Assembly: GCA_015068525.1 (NCBI GenBank)
Contig: SVKJ01000005.1
Span: 39,302-103,301, forward strand
Reading direction: 5' to 3'
DNA length: 64,000 bases
Source of the DNA: Oscillospiraceae bacterium
GTDB lineage: Bacteria > Bacillota > Clostridia > UMGS1840 > HGM11507
How positions within the stretch are numbered: the stretch's first letter is position 1; every line of letters starts with the position of its first letter. The notes below the pieces were generated by a model that did not search any database, was not told the DNA's origin, and saw only the letters and a program-made list of their open reading frames with translations. Below, piece by piece: positions 7,592 to 17,386 of this stretch. Made by a program: the position numbers and the translations under genes.

Positions 7592-9574
7592 TTATTTAAT
7601 CATTTCCATAAACTCTTCTTCTGATATAATATTAATTCCTAATGTTTTTGCTTTTTCAAGTTTACTGCCTGCTTCCTCTCCCAAAAGAACATAATCTGTT
7701 TTTTTAGAAACCGAAGAAGATGTTTTCCCTCCAAAACTTTCTATAATTTTAGAAGCCTCGTCTCTTTTTAATGTTGGTAGAGTTCCTGTTAGGACAAAAG
7801 TTTTTCCTTTAAATCTCTCATCAATAATTTTTTCGAGCGATTGCATATTGACATTGGCACTTTTAAGTTTTTCTATAAGCAATATATTAGAATTATCTTT
7901 AAAGAAATCAATAATACTTCCTGCAACCTTTTGACCAATATCATCAATACTTATCAAGGTTTCATAATCAGCTTTTATAAAATTATCCATTGATTTGAAA
8001 TGCTTTGATAAACTCTTTGCAGTTTTCGCCCCTACAAAACGTATTCCAAGACCAAATATAAGTTTTGATAAATCATTTTGTTTTGATTTTTCTATTGCAT
8101 CAATAATATTTTTGGCTGATTTGTCACCCATTCTTTCAAGATGTGAGATATCTTCTGCATTTAAATAATACAAATCAGAAAAAGATGAGATGATATTGTT
8201 ATCTATAAGCGCTGAAACAACAGCAGGTCCCATGCCTTCAATATCCATTGCATCTCTTGATGCAAAATGTATAATGGTTCGCATAAGTTGAGCAGGACAT
8301 GAAGAATTTATACATCTTGTTGCTGCCTCGTCAGTAAAACGAACAGTTTTCTCCCCACAGGCAGGACATAGTTCAGGCATTTTATAAATTTCAAGTTCTT
8401 CAGTTCTTTTATCCTTAACACTGGAAACAATTTCAGGAATAATATCTCCTGCTTTTCTGACAATTACTGTATCTCCGATTCGAATATCTTTATCTAAAAT
8501 ATTATCGATATTATGAAGAGTTGCTTTTCTCACAGTAGTCCCTGCTAATCGAACAGGCTCTAATACGGCATTGGGAGTCAGTACTCCGGTTCTTCCAACC
8601 TGAACAACAATATCAATAAGTTTTGTTTCTTTTTCTTCCGCAGGGAATTTATAAGCAACAGCCCACCTTGGAGTTTTTGAAGTGCTTCCAAGCACATCTC
8701 TTTGACTTAATGAATTAAGTTTAATTACAACGCCGTCAATTTCAAAAGGAAGTTCTCCTCTTAGTTCACTTATTTCTTCTATTCTTTTATATACATCTTC
8801 TATATTATCTATAACTTTATAGTAAGGAACAACTTTGAAACCACATTCTTCCATATATTTTAAAGTTTCAAAATGTGTATTAAAAGATATGCCGTTAACA
8901 GCCTGAATATTAAAAACAAACATTGAAAGTTGCCTTTTTTTTGTAACTCCACTGTCAAGTTGTCTTAAAGACCCGGCGGCAGCATTTCGTGGATTTGCAA
9001 ATAATTTTTGTTCATATATTTCCTGAAGTTCATTAAGTTTATTAAAAACTTCAGTGCTCATGTAAACTTCTCCTCTTACTTCGAGAGAAGAAATATTTTT
9101 ATTAAGAGTTTTGGGGATATCTTTTATTGTTTTTAAATTTTCGCTGACATCTTCCCCTGTTACCCCATCTCCTCTTGTGGAACCTCTTTTAAACTTTCCG
9201 TTTTCATATTCTAATGAAACAGAAAGCCCGTCAATCTTAAGTTCAACTACATATTCATATTTTTCATTAAGTGAAGATTTTATGCGATTGTCAAATTCAA
9301 TAAGTTCTTCTTTAGAAAATACATCCTGAAGACTTTCCATTGGAACACTGTGAACAACAGGACTAAATTTTGATGAAGCAGTACCGCCTACATGGGATGT
9401 CGGAGAATTTTCCGATTTGTATTCAGGAAATTGTTTTTCTAAATCTTCAAGTTCTCTTAAAAGTTTGTCATACTCCATATCGCTAATCTCAGGCGAGTCG
9501 TTATTATAATATAAATTGTTATGATATTCTAAAACTTTTTCTAATTCTCTAATACGTGATTCGAAAAAATCCAT
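7592..9574 (-). CDS. ligA: NAD-dependent DNA ligase
   Basis: 660 residues, the normal LigA length. Order: an N-terminal Ia domain, adenylation domain with KIDG near residue 114 (the Lys that takes AMP), OB domain, four-Cys zinc finger (CPACGE...CINSSCP near 395-415), helix-hairpin-helix repeats, and a C-terminal BRCT domain (FKGKTFVLTGTL onward). It seals nicks during replication and repair using NAD. RBS AAAGGAG. It starts 11 bp after holA and ends the operon at a strong terminator. Confidence 0.97.
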   Translation of the reverse strand: MDFFESRIRELEKVLEYHNNLYYNNDSPEISDMEYDKLLRELEDLEKQFPEYKSENSPTSHVGGTASSKFSPVVHSVPMESLQDVFSKEELIEFDNRIKSSLNEKYEYVVELKIDGLSVSLEYENGKFKRGSTRGDGVTGEDVSENLKTIKDIPKTLNKNISSLEVRGEVYMSTEVFNKLNELQEIYEQKLFANPRNAAAGSLRQLDSGVTKKRQLSMFVFNIQAVNGISFNTHFETLKYMEECGFKVVPYYKVIDNIEDVYKRIEEISELRGELPFEIDGVVIKLNSLSQRDVLGSTSKTPRWAVAYKFPAEEKETKLIDIVVQVGRTGVLTPNAVLEPVRLAGTTVRKATLHNIDNILDKDIRIGDTVIVRKAGDIIPEIVSSVKDKRTEELEIYKMPELCPACGEKTVRFTDEAATRCINSSCPAQLMRTIIHFASRDAMDIEGMGPAVVSALIDNNIISSFSDLYYLNAEDISHLERMGDKSAKNIIDAIEKSKQNDLSKLIFGLGIRFVGAKTAKSLSKHFKSMDNFIKADYETLISIDDIGQKVAGSIIDFFKDNSNILLIEKLKSANVNMQSLEKIIDERFKGKTFVLTGTLPTLKRDEASKIIESFGGKTSSSVSKKTDYVLLGEEAGSKLEKAKTLGINIISEEEFMEMIK

Positions 9575-9585
9575 TTTTATCTCCT

Positions 9586-10599
9586 TTAAACAATTGAAAT
9601 AATTTTTTCAATAGCAAAATAAGGTTCTGTAAGACCATTTTTAACTTTATAATCAAGTTCATTTAATTCGGATATTATTTCTCTTAATTTTTCTGTTTTA
9701 ATTTTATCTTTCTGTCTTAAATATTTATTTATTAAAAATCCTCTGCCATTAAGTTCGAGTAAAGATAAGGTTTCATTATTAGGTATTCTTTCCATACTAT
9801 TAGTAATTACTACATACATATTTATAAAATGATCACATACAATAGAGAAAATTTTACCTGCCGGATGCTGATTTTTCATAAGACGCAAATCATTTAAAAT
9901 ATCATAAGCAGTTTTCTTATCCTTGTTTATAATCGCATCAGAAAGTGAAAAGACTCTATCCTCTATAGATTTTTTAACAAGCAGGTCAATAATTTCTCTT
10001 GTAACCTCATCACTGTCATCAAGATAAGCACATATAACTTCAACTTCTCTTAATATACTGTTGATAGAAGGCTCGCAAATAGATATGAGATACTCTAAAT
10101 CATCACGTCTTATTTTTTTCTTATTTTTTGCAAACTGACGATTTATAAATGATATCATATCAGAAAAACTTAATTTATCACATAAAATATCATTACCGTT
10201 TTCCTGCACAAGTTTTAAGAGTGGCTTTGATATTTTCTTCACATCTGTTTCGCGTTCTCTTATTATAATAACAGTATAGGAAGGAATATCATTAAAAAGT
10301 TCGTTAATTGTTTCTTTTATTTCTTTTTTTGAAGAGGTTGATACAACATTAAAACCATTTAAATATACAATTTTTCTCTCGCACATAACAGGAACTGATT
10401 CAATTGCTTCAATAAGTTCATTCTTTGATGGTTCTTCATCAAATTGAGTAAAATTCATTCCCATTATATCGTCTTTTAAAACAATCGACTTAATTTTTTC
10501 TATATATGTATCTTTTATATAATCTTCTTCGCCGTAAAACAAATATAAATTATCTATTATTCCCTCATTTAGTTTCTTGTTTAACTCTTTGGAATTCAT
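9586..10599 (-). CDS. holA: DNA polymerase III delta subunit
   Basis: 337 residues. Begins LYLFYGEEDYIKDTYIEKI, the HolA start, then an AAA+-fold region with the characteristic (R)LxxEIEK-like helices (EYLISICEPSINSILREVEVICAYL) and a helical collar domain. HolA opens the sliding clamp within the clamp loader. It overlaps the comEC stop by 4 bp (ATGA), the common comEC-holA order of Firmicutes, and is followed by ligA. Confidence 0.93.
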   Translation of the reverse strand: MNSKELNKKLNEGIIDNLYLFYGEEDYIKDTYIEKIKSIVLKDDIMGMNFTQFDEEPSKNELIEAIESVPVMCERKIVYLNGFNVVSTSSKKEIKETINELFNDIPSYTVIIIRERETDVKKISKPLLKLVQENGNDILCDKLSFSDMISFINRQFAKNKKKIRRDDLEYLISICEPSINSILREVEVICAYLDDSDEVTREIIDLLVKKSIEDRVFSLSDAIINKDKKTAYDILNDLRLMKNQHPAGKIFSIVCDHFINMYVVITNSMERIPNNETLSLLELNGRGFLINKYLRQKDKIKTEKLREIISELNELDYKVKNGLTEPYFAIEKIISIV

Positions 10600-12596
10600 A
10601 ACCTAATCCTTTCAACTTCTTCTTTAAAACAATTAAGAACATTTTCATTTCTTATGTATCTTTCAAGCATATAATATGAAACTATATATTTTGTATCTTT
10701 ATCAAAAGATGAAATTTCACTATTTGTAGTAACAATCTTGTTATCTTTGCATAAAATATCAGCCTCTAAAATATTATAACTGTCATATGGTTTAAGTGTC
10801 AAGTTAAAATCGTAAAAACTTATATTAATATCTTTATCAACAACAATTACTTTTTCGCTTCTTTCACGAATTATTTTACTAAAAAACTCATTGTGTAAAA
10901 ATCCCGAAGGAACATACAGTTCTTTAACATTTATTGAATTATTTTCAATGAATTTAATTGCATCTGCACCAAACGCTACATAAACATCAAAAATATTGTT
11001 ACATTCTTCTTTTATAAGACTATAATCAAAAGTTCCGTTTTGTAATGATGCATTTATAAATATGCTTTTATCTTTATATGTTATTATACTCTTACCGCTG
11101 TTTTTACCACACATTACATACATAGTTCCATAAGGAAGTATCGCCCTGTCAAGCGGGTAAAAAAGATTAATACATATGTATACTATTATTGATATCGCAA
11201 CTAAACTTTTAAATTTTTTATAGAAATTTATATTTAAAATATATATAAAAAGATAGTATAAACTGATAAAATATATATCTAAACTTAAAGTTTTAAAATA
11301 TCCAAAAGGAATTTTACTAAAATAGATAATAAACTCAACACAAGCTGATGTTATAAAATCAAGAGGATACCCTAATACTTTTCCCAAGTCAATATATATT
11401 AATGCCAATAAAACACATATTAGTCCATATATCATTATAAAAGAAACCAATGGAACAACTATTAAATTTGCAAAAACAGATAAAATTGGTAATCCCCTAA
11501 AATAATATAATACAAAAGGTAAAGTAAATACGTTCGCAGACAAAGTTGTTGATATAATATCGCGTATTTTATATGGTATTTTCTTAATTTTACTCATTAT
11601 AGTCTTATGATACATTAAAATTCCCGCAACTGAGGAAAAAGACAATATAAACGCAATATTATGAATATAATATATATTAAACAAAATCATTAATAAAGCG
11701 GTTAGCAACAACAAATATATATCAGACACTTTGTCACGGTCAAAAAGATCTGCAAGTGATAATACACTTGTCATAATAAGTACCCTGACAACCGATGGCG
11801 TAAACCCAATAAATATAGCAATTATAAACGAAACAGGAATTGTAAGTAATGAGGCTGTTTTTCTTCCAATCATAAGCCTTCTCATCAGAAAAAGTAAAAA
11901 TGTAGTAATAATGGAAAAATGCATACCTGATACTACAACAACATGTGTCAAAGAAAGTTTTTTCAAAGAATCACTAAATTCTTCGGTTCTGAGAGTATCA
12001 TCACCTATTAAAACACCTTTTATGAGCATAGAAGTATTATAAGAAAATATATTATCAATTAAATATAACATTTTCTGTTTTACATTGAATATAAATTTCA
12101 AAAGGCCTTTCCCTGATGTAACGATAACATTTTTATCATAAGAAACAACTTTATAGTATATACCCTTAGAATAATAATTTTCTTTATTTGATGATACAGA
12201 ATATATATTTCCTTTAAGTTCTATTGTATCATAGCATGAAAAATATGGAGTATCATATAAAGTAACTATCGCTTTCTTGTTATACCCCTTAATTTTTCCT
12301 TCAAAAGTAACTTTATTATTTATATAATCCGGTTCTGATAATACAACAATAGAAACGTTTTGATTTTTTATATCAATATTTTCATATTCAAAAATTGTTA
12401 TACTATTAAAAAAATAATAATATAGTCCACCAGCTACTAATAATAATAAACAAATGATAATCTTCTTATAAGGATATCTTTTCCTGGAGTTTAAAATAAA
12501 AATAAGAACTCCTAAAATAACAATAATAGACGAGCATAAATCGTTAAAAAGTCCAATGAATGCGACACCTATAATAAAGAATAATATGTATAGCAT
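10596..12596 (-). CDS. comEC: ComEC/Rec2-family DNA uptake channel protein
   Basis: 666 residues from the ATG at 12596. A GTG at 12638 is in frame but lies inside the terminator stem of the preceding gene, so it is rejected. N-terminal membrane helices are followed by an OB-like soluble domain (about 60-150), then the competence domain with many helices and THVVVVSGMHFSI near residue 220. The C-terminal 150 residues match the position of the metallo-beta-lactamase domain, but the metal motif HxDxDH is missing. The family moves single-stranded DNA through the membrane during transformation. Overlaps holA. Confidence 0.88.
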   Translation of the reverse strand: MLYILFFIIGVAFIGLFNDLCSSIIVILGVLIFILNSRKRYPYKKIIICLLLLVAGGLYYYFFNSITIFEYENIDIKNQNVSIVVLSEPDYINNKVTFEGKIKGYNKKAIVTLYDTPYFSCYDTIELKGNIYSVSSNKENYYSKGIYYKVVSYDKNVIVTSGKGLLKFIFNVKQKMLYLIDNIFSYNTSMLIKGVLIGDDTLRTEEFSDSLKKLSLTHVVVVSGMHFSIITTFLLFLMRRLMIGRKTASLLTIPVSFIIAIFIGFTPSVVRVLIMTSVLSLADLFDRDKVSDIYLLLLTALLMILFNIYYIHNIAFILSFSSVAGILMYHKTIMSKIKKIPYKIRDIISTTLSANVFTLPFVLYYFRGLPILSVFANLIVVPLVSFIMIYGLICVLLALIYIDLGKVLGYPLDFITSACVEFIIYFSKIPFGYFKTLSLDIYFISLYYLFIYILNINFYKKFKSLVAISIIVYICINLFYPLDRAILPYGTMYVMCGKNSGKSIITYKDKSIFINASLQNGTFDYSLIKEECNNIFDVYVAFGADAIKFIENNSINVKELYVPSGFLHNEFFSKIIRERSEKVIVVDKDINISFYDFNLTLKPYDSYNILEADILCKDNKIVTTNSEISSFDKDTKYIVSYYMLERYIRNENVLNCFKEEVERIRL

Positions 12597-12610
12597 TTTC
12601 CTACCAAAAA

Positions 12611-12647
12611 ACGGATTTTGTATTACTAACTTAAACACAAAATCCGT
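12611..12647 (-). terminator. Terminator after the NlpC/P60 gene
   Basis: Perfect 11-bp stem ACGGATTTTGT/ACAAAATCCGT (12611-12621 with 12637-12647), followed on the minus strand by six T. It overlaps the region just before comEC and decides the comEC start. Confidence 0.85.
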
Positions 12648-12673
12648 CTGTCTTTCAATCTAAAAAATATTTT

Positions 12674-13555
12674 CTACAACACTCTTCTTGCAGTATAATA
12701 ATGATTGTTGTAATAACCGGATGTTATAGAATCATACTTTACATAATCACCCGGACTTGAAGCGTGAATCATAACTCCGTCTGCTATATAAATACCAACG
12801 TGGCTAACCGATCCACCACTTTTAAAGAAAACTAAATCTCCTGCTTGCAAGTTATCTTTTGATACATAATAACCTTCATTAACCTGTGAATAAGATGTTC
12901 TTGTAAGATTTATTCCAAAATGACCATACACATATTTAACAAACCCCGAACAGTCAAAAGAATTCGGACCATTTCCCCCATATACATACGGTTTACCTAA
13001 AAATTGTTTCGCATATTCAACTATATTAGTACCAGAACTATTTGGAGAATACGGCGCTTGTCCCATGGCAACATACTGACTTGAAACATATCCTGTTGTA
13101 TCATTAAAATAAATCTTATACCAACCGTTTGCAACATAATCTATTACCCAGAATTGTGTATATTTGGGAATTTTATGTATTATACCTGCATCGGTATTTG
13201 GTGCAGTTCTAAAATTTAGTATAGAAGCAGTAGAGTATCCCGTTGCTTCAATTGAAACAGGTCTTTCAGCATTTCCTCTGTTTGAGGTATCATTATCCTG
13301 TCTTATACTAAGATATTTTGTAGCGACATATCCTATACGTCCGTTAAAATTAACTTTTGACCACTCACTGTCAACAGTTTCAACAATTTGCATCATTTCT
13401 CCTCTTACAAACTGACCGAGAAGTGTATATCCGGTTCCTGGACCTGAACGAAAATTAAGTACATCTGTATTAACAACACCAATGTTGGCTGCAATTGCTG
13501 ACACACTAAACATCAATAATATAGCAGTTGCTATAATTATCTTTTTAATATTCAT
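12674..13555 (-). CDS. Secreted NlpC/P60 peptidoglycan hydrolase with two SH3b domains
   Basis: 293 residues. A signal peptide (residues 1-22, MNIKKIIIA...SAIAA) is followed by two SH3b cell-wall-binding domains (VNTDVLNFRSGPGTGY near 27, SILNFRTAPNTD near 108). The C-terminal NlpC/P60 domain has catalytic Cys in FDCSGFVKY near 202, His in SHVGIYI and a third polar residue in HASS. It cuts peptide stems of peptidoglycan outside the cell. RBS GGAGGAG and a near-consensus promoter indicate strong expression. Single-gene unit with its own terminator. Confidence 0.93.
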   Translation of the reverse strand: MNIKKIIIATAILLMFSVSAIAANIGVVNTDVLNFRSGPGTGYTLLGQFVRGEMMQIVETVDSEWSKVNFNGRIGYVATKYLSIRQDNDTSNRGNAERPVSIEATGYSTASILNFRTAPNTDAGIIHKIPKYTQFWVIDYVANGWYKIYFNDTTGYVSSQYVAMGQAPYSPNSSGTNIVEYAKQFLGKPYVYGGNGPNSFDCSGFVKYVYGHFGINLTRTSYSQVNEGYYVSKDNLQAGDLVFFKSGGSVSHVGIYIADGVMIHASSPGDYVKYDSITSGYYNNHYYTARRVL

Positions 13556-13587
13556 ATCAAATGCTCCTCCATCTTAAGTATATTGGT

Positions 13588-13616
13588 ATTATATCATAAA
13601 TAAAACAATAAGTCAA
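13588..13616 (-). promoter_or_regulatory. Strong sigma-A promoter of the NlpC/P60 gene
   Basis: On the minus strand TTGACT (13616-13611), 17-nt spacer, TATAAT (13593-13588). Confidence 0.85.
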
Positions 13617-13647
13617 CCTTTCATTTTTGTTAAAAAATACAAAAGGA

Positions 13648-13672
13648 GGATGTTTAAATGTTTTAAGCATCC
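13648..13672 (-). terminator. Probable terminator after the pncA-like gene
   Basis: GGATG/CATCC outer stem with TTAAA/TTTAA inner stem and a T-rich downstream side on the minus strand, 9 bp after the stop. Confidence 0.6.
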
Positions 13673-13680
13673 CATTTAGA

Positions 13681-14205
13681 TTATATTACTTCTATATGAC
13701 ATGATTTTAAAACATCAATTGCAGAATTATGTTTGGAAACATTGACACCTGCCATACACAGAGAATGAGCTTTAATTTTTACTTCAGGAAAATGGGCTTT
13801 TAATAAAAGTGCGTTTGATATTACGCAAATATCGGTACAAAGCCCTATAAACTCAATTTCCAAATCTTTTAAATCGAAATTTTTTGAAATAATTTCAGGC
13901 AACTTAGTTGAACCAAATGTGTTTTTTTCAATCGTAATATAATTTTTATCATTTAGAGCATTTTGAATTTGTAAGTTAAGTTCCCAACCTCTTGTACCTT
14001 TTATGCAATGTTCAACCGGAAGGTATTTCCCTTCAAGTGTTTCCATATAATTTTCAAAGTGAGTATCTAAAGTTACCAAAATATCTCCATCAAATTCTCT
14101 AATAAGTTTTGCACATGGATTAACAATATTTTCTGCCTCAACTGTACCTAATGCTCCATCAATAAAATCATTTTGCATATCTACAACAACTAAAACTTTA
14201 TTCAT
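13681..14205 (-). CDS. pncA: Nicotinamidase-like cysteine hydrolase
   Basis: 174 residues from the ATG at 14205 (AAGGTG upstream), just inside the end of the flavodoxin gene. Isochorismatase fold: VVVDMQNDFIDG (catalytic Asp), metal ligands in DTHFENY and PVEHC, the Lys in CIKGT, and the nucleophilic Cys in GLCTDICV. The PVEHCIKGTxGWEL block is typical of PncA, which turns nicotinamide into nicotinate for NAD salvage. Other cysteine hydrolases share much of this, so substrate is likely but not certain. Confidence 0.78.
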   Translation of the reverse strand: MNKVLVVVDMQNDFIDGALGTVEAENIVNPCAKLIREFDGDILVTLDTHFENYMETLEGKYLPVEHCIKGTRGWELNLQIQNALNDKNYITIEKNTFGSTKLPEIISKNFDLKDLEIEFIGLCTDICVISNALLLKAHFPEVKIKAHSLCMAGVNVSKHNSAIDVLKSCHIEVI

Positions 14206-14206
14206 A

Positions 14207-14737
14207 TTATTCACCTTTAACATATTTTATCAGTTCGAATATTGCTTCTTTATCAGAAAAATCTCCGTTTGCATCACATAGTTTAATAAGAAGTTTCTCC
14301 ATATCGGTTGGATTTTCCTTTAAACTCATAATTTTTTTTAAGCCCTTTATGGCAGTTCTATGCACTGGAGACAATTCTTCAAGAATCATTTTACCAAGAA
14401 AATTAAAAACCTTAATCTTCCTTGTTTCATCTGTTTTAAAGTTTTTTTCATAAACAAGTTTATCATAATAATCTCTTACATCAAGAGGTGTAATTCCTGT
14501 AGTAAAAACTACTATTTTTTTATCTTTAAACTTATCAAAATTCTTTGTTATAATATAAAGACCGTTTATTATCTCAGCATACAATCCTCCTCCATATATT
14601 ATAACATCATATTTTAATAAAAAATCAACAGTTATATTTTTCATATCAAAAATATCACATTTGAGTTCCTCTGCAATCCATTCTGCATATTTTTTTGTTG
14701 AACCATATTTTGATTTATATACAACAACAGTATTCAT
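14207..14737 (-). CDS. Flavodoxin-domain protein
   Basis: 176 residues. It starts VVVYKSKYGSTKKYAEWIAEEL, the FMN phosphate-binding loop of flavodoxins, and continues DVIIYGGGLYAEIINGL, typical of the flavodoxin_5 / HemG-like group. The C-terminal 60 residues extend beyond the flavodoxin fold. It probably carries electrons or reduces a small substrate in the cytoplasm. RBS AAGGAG. It overlaps the start region of the pncA-like gene by sharing an operon. Confidence 0.8.
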   Translation of the reverse strand: MNTVVVYKSKYGSTKKYAEWIAEELKCDIFDMKNITVDFLLKYDVIIYGGGLYAEIINGLYIITKNFDKFKDKKIVVFTTGITPLDVRDYYDKLVYEKNFKTDETRKIKVFNFLGKMILEELSPVHRTAIKGLKKIMSLKENPTDMEKLLIKLCDANGDFSDKEAIFELIKYVKGE

Positions 14738-14755
14738 AATTTGATCTCCTTAATA

Positions 14756-15790
14756 TTAATTTACAGTTAATGTATATGATGGACTCAAAACATTTATAAT
14801 AGTTTTTCCGGGATTAATTATCAGTTCGGTTCCATCGGTTTTTCTATAAATGGTATTTGAACTTCTTTTATCTTTTTGCCAGGTTATTTCCTCGTATAAA
14901 CCGTTTGTAAAATAGTATCCTTTACCTTTCCCTACTGTGTTAATATTTCGTCTTGCAGTCCCATCTCCAAGTGCAGTATCATATTTTAATTCTATTATAA
15001 TATTTTTAAATTCCAATATTTTTCCGTTTTGCATTTTATGAGGATTATTACCTATGTACTTTTCATATATTTTTTTATCCTGGTTATATTTATATCCTGT
15101 GGAATAATTACCTGAATATTTAAGATTTATATTAGTAGCAGTATTTTCACTTTCCAAATCAAAATAATCCGAAGAGAATTTAATACTGTTACTATGGGAA
15201 GTTTCAAGAGCGTAGTTTTTCTTTTCTGAAATTTCATTAATATTTTTTATACTGGTATACGCACTGTGCCAATCTCCTTTGAATTTTTGTTCTCTCCAGA
15301 AGATATATCCATCTTCTCCAAGAACACCGTTAATCTTATCAATATTAAAATATGATATATCAGTTATCGCCTTAGGACTCCAACCAAAATGTGTGTATAT
15401 CGCATCATTTTCCATCACATAATCTAAAAAATAATGTCTTGACGAACGGACAGGACCTATTTTTTCAGTTTCAACATTGCGAAATAACGCCATAAATCTT
15501 GTTGCTCCGCCTTCAACAATTAACTCATATATAAGATATGCATCATCCATTCCTGATTGTGGTCTTGCATTGTCATCATCGTTATCTATCATAACGGCAA
15601 CAGGTCTTTTGCTTGTATTAACATATCTATTAAAAAAAGCATCAATTTCTTCCCTGTCTGGATCAATTTTTATTTCTTCAATTTCATCTATTATATCATT
15701 GGAGGAAACCGGAATTTCTTCTTTTGCACAACCTGAAAAAAATGTAATTAAAAAAATGAATACAATAATAAAATTCAATACTTTATTCAT
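14756..15790 (-). CDS. DUF3048-family lipoprotein (YerB-like)
   Basis: 344 residues from the ATG at 15790, with GGAGG 5 nt before it. A lipoprotein signal ends in FFSGC near residue 21. The mature protein carries RPVAVMIDNDDDNARPQSGMDDAYLIYE and GGATRFMALF, conserved in DUF3048/YerB, then a C-terminal DUF3048_C part with WQKDKRS and LIINPGKTIINV. Function unknown; the family is extracellular and membrane-anchored in Firmicutes. Confidence 0.85.
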   Translation of the reverse strand: MNKVLNFIIVFIFLITFFSGCAKEEIPVSSNDIIDEIEEIKIDPDREEIDAFFNRYVNTSKRPVAVMIDNDDDNARPQSGMDDAYLIYELIVEGGATRFMALFRNVETEKIGPVRSSRHYFLDYVMENDAIYTHFGWSPKAITDISYFNIDKINGVLGEDGYIFWREQKFKGDWHSAYTSIKNINEISEKKNYALETSHSNSIKFSSDYFDLESENTATNINLKYSGNYSTGYKYNQDKKIYEKYIGNNPHKMQNGKILEFKNIIIELKYDTALGDGTARRNINTVGKGKGYYFTNGLYEEITWQKDKRSSNTIYRKTDGTELIINPGKTIINVLSPSYTLTVN

Positions 15791-15807
15791 ACGTTCCTCC
15801 ATATTTT

Positions 15808-16836
15808 TTATCCTTCAAATTTGTATTCTGTGGTAGAATCAAATTTTTCATTACATTTAAGTATTCCGTTCGGATAGTGATTGTATTTAAGTCCATTAGG
15901 AAAAGTTTGTGTTTCAAGGCATATTGCCCCATGCTTAGTGTAAATGTTTTTTCCTTTACACACTCTTTTGGTATCTATAACGTTACCTGTGTATATTTGA
16001 ACGGCAGGTCTGTCAGTATATATATCCATTTCAATATTTGAAATATCTCCCTTAAGTTTGGCAACCAATCTATATCCGTTTTCATTTAATGAAAAATTGT
16101 GATCTATTCCTTCAAACATCCTTATTTGTTCACAATCTGAATTAAAACTTTCTTTCAATGTTTTAGGAATAGAAAAATCAAATGGAGTATCTTTAACACT
16201 CAATACTTCTCCAAACGGTATACATTCTGAAGTATTAGGTGTATAAAAATCTGAGTTCAGCCATAATGTGTGATTATCAATCGCACCTGCAGAGTGACCA
16301 TTTAAATTAAAGTAACTGTGATTTGTTAAATTCATAACTGTATCTTTATCACATAAAGCTTCGTAATGTATTTTTAAAGAATTTTCTTTAGTAAGAGTGT
16401 ATGTTACCTTAATATTAGCATTTCCAGGAAATCCTTCTTCACCATCAGGGCTTGTAAGTTCCAGTATAAGCGACGGTTCATCGGAATCAACCGTTGTTGC
16501 ACTCCAGACTTTTTTATCAAAACCTGATTTACCTCCATGAAGATTATTTCTTCCGTCATTATTATATAGTTTGTATACTTTTCCTGATAGTTCAAATTCA
16601 GAATTTTCTATACGATTAGAGTTTCTGCCTATTAATGCACCAAAATATCCATCATTATCAAGATAGTCTTCTAAATTATCTCTGCCAAGAACGACGTCAA
16701 TTCCTTTATAGACAAGGCTTTTTATTATTCCACCATAATTAAATATTTCAGCAACAAGTCCGTTTTCGTTATTTAAAGTAAATAAAAAAACTTCATTGCC
16801 ATCTATACTGGATATTTTTGTTTTCGTAATACTCAT
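15808..16836 (-). CDS. galM: Aldose 1-epimerase (galactose mutarotase)
   Basis: 342 residues from the ATG at 16836 (GAGGAG upstream). It has the galactose-mutarotase beta-sandwich markers: GGIIKSLVYKG, LIGRNSNRI, NNLHGGKSGFDKKVW (catalytic His), LTNHSYFNLNGH (second His) and a Glu in ICLETQTFPN. It interconverts alpha and beta sugars in the cytoplasm. Slightly overlaps the upstream editing-protein stop region; no sugar operon around it. Confidence 0.93.
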   Translation of the reverse strand: MSITKTKISSIDGNEVFLFTLNNENGLVAEIFNYGGIIKSLVYKGIDVVLGRDNLEDYLDNDGYFGALIGRNSNRIENSEFELSGKVYKLYNNDGRNNLHGGKSGFDKKVWSATTVDSDEPSLILELTSPDGEEGFPGNANIKVTYTLTKENSLKIHYEALCDKDTVMNLTNHSYFNLNGHSAGAIDNHTLWLNSDFYTPNTSECIPFGEVLSVKDTPFDFSIPKTLKESFNSDCEQIRMFEGIDHNFSLNENGYRLVAKLKGDISNIEMDIYTDRPAVQIYTGNVIDTKRVCKGKNIYTKHGAICLETQTFPNGLKYNHYPNGILKCNEKFDSTTEYKFEG

Positions 16837-16847
16837 AAAATTTCTCC

Positions 16848-17381
16848 TCATAATTTTACTACTGTATATTCATGGGCTGTTGCCGGTATAATTTTTTCTA
16901 TCATATCTTTGGTTTTTATTTTAAGGCTTGATGTATTAACCAAAGGATGACATCCGATATATTGGTCATTGAGAATATCCTCGTCAATTAGAAGTTTCAC
17001 ATTAAACTCTTTATCATTAATAAGACCTAAAACGCTAACCGAACCAGGTAGAACATCAAGATATTTTTCCATATATAAACTATCGGCAAAAGATAACCTT
17101 GCAGAGCCTATTTGTTTTGATAAATCTTTAGTTAAAAAAGGCTTGTCCCCTGGAAGAAGCAAAAGATAAAAATTTGTTTTCTGCCTGTTACATAAAAACA
17201 GATTTTTACAAATTTTACAATCAAGTACTGTTTCAATATCTTTGCACAAATCCATTGTATCAGCAGAATTATGGTCAACTCTTAAATATTCAATATTTAA
17301 TTTATCTAAAAATTCATATACCTTTATTTCTTTTTCTAATCTGCCATTTAAATCACAAGGCATCCCTTTAAATAATTCCAT
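16848..17381 (-). CDS. prdX: YbaK/ProX-type aminoacyl-tRNA deacylase
   Basis: 177 residues of the YbaK/prolyl-tRNA-editing fold. Features: EYLRVDHNSADTMDL, CKNLFLCNRQKTNFYLLLLPGDKPF (conserved Lys and Asn block), IGSARLSFA, LPGSVSVLGL and a late GCHPL. Stand-alone members hydrolyse Ala-tRNA(Pro) or similar mischarged tRNA. The symbol follows the close PrdX-like pattern. Weak AAAGGA site 11 nt upstream. Confidence 0.82.
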   Translation of the reverse strand: MELFKGMPCDLNGRLEKEIKVYEFLDKLNIEYLRVDHNSADTMDLCKDIETVLDCKICKNLFLCNRQKTNFYLLLLPGDKPFLTKDLSKQIGSARLSFADSLYMEKYLDVLPGSVSVLGLINDKEFNVKLLIDEDILNDQYIGCHPLVNTSSLKIKTKDMIEKIIPATAHEYTVVKL

Positions 17382-17386
17382 ATAAA

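Noticed and set aside
12597..12638. GTG start of comEC at 12638
   Set aside because: It falls in the stem of the preceding terminator and has no ribosome site.
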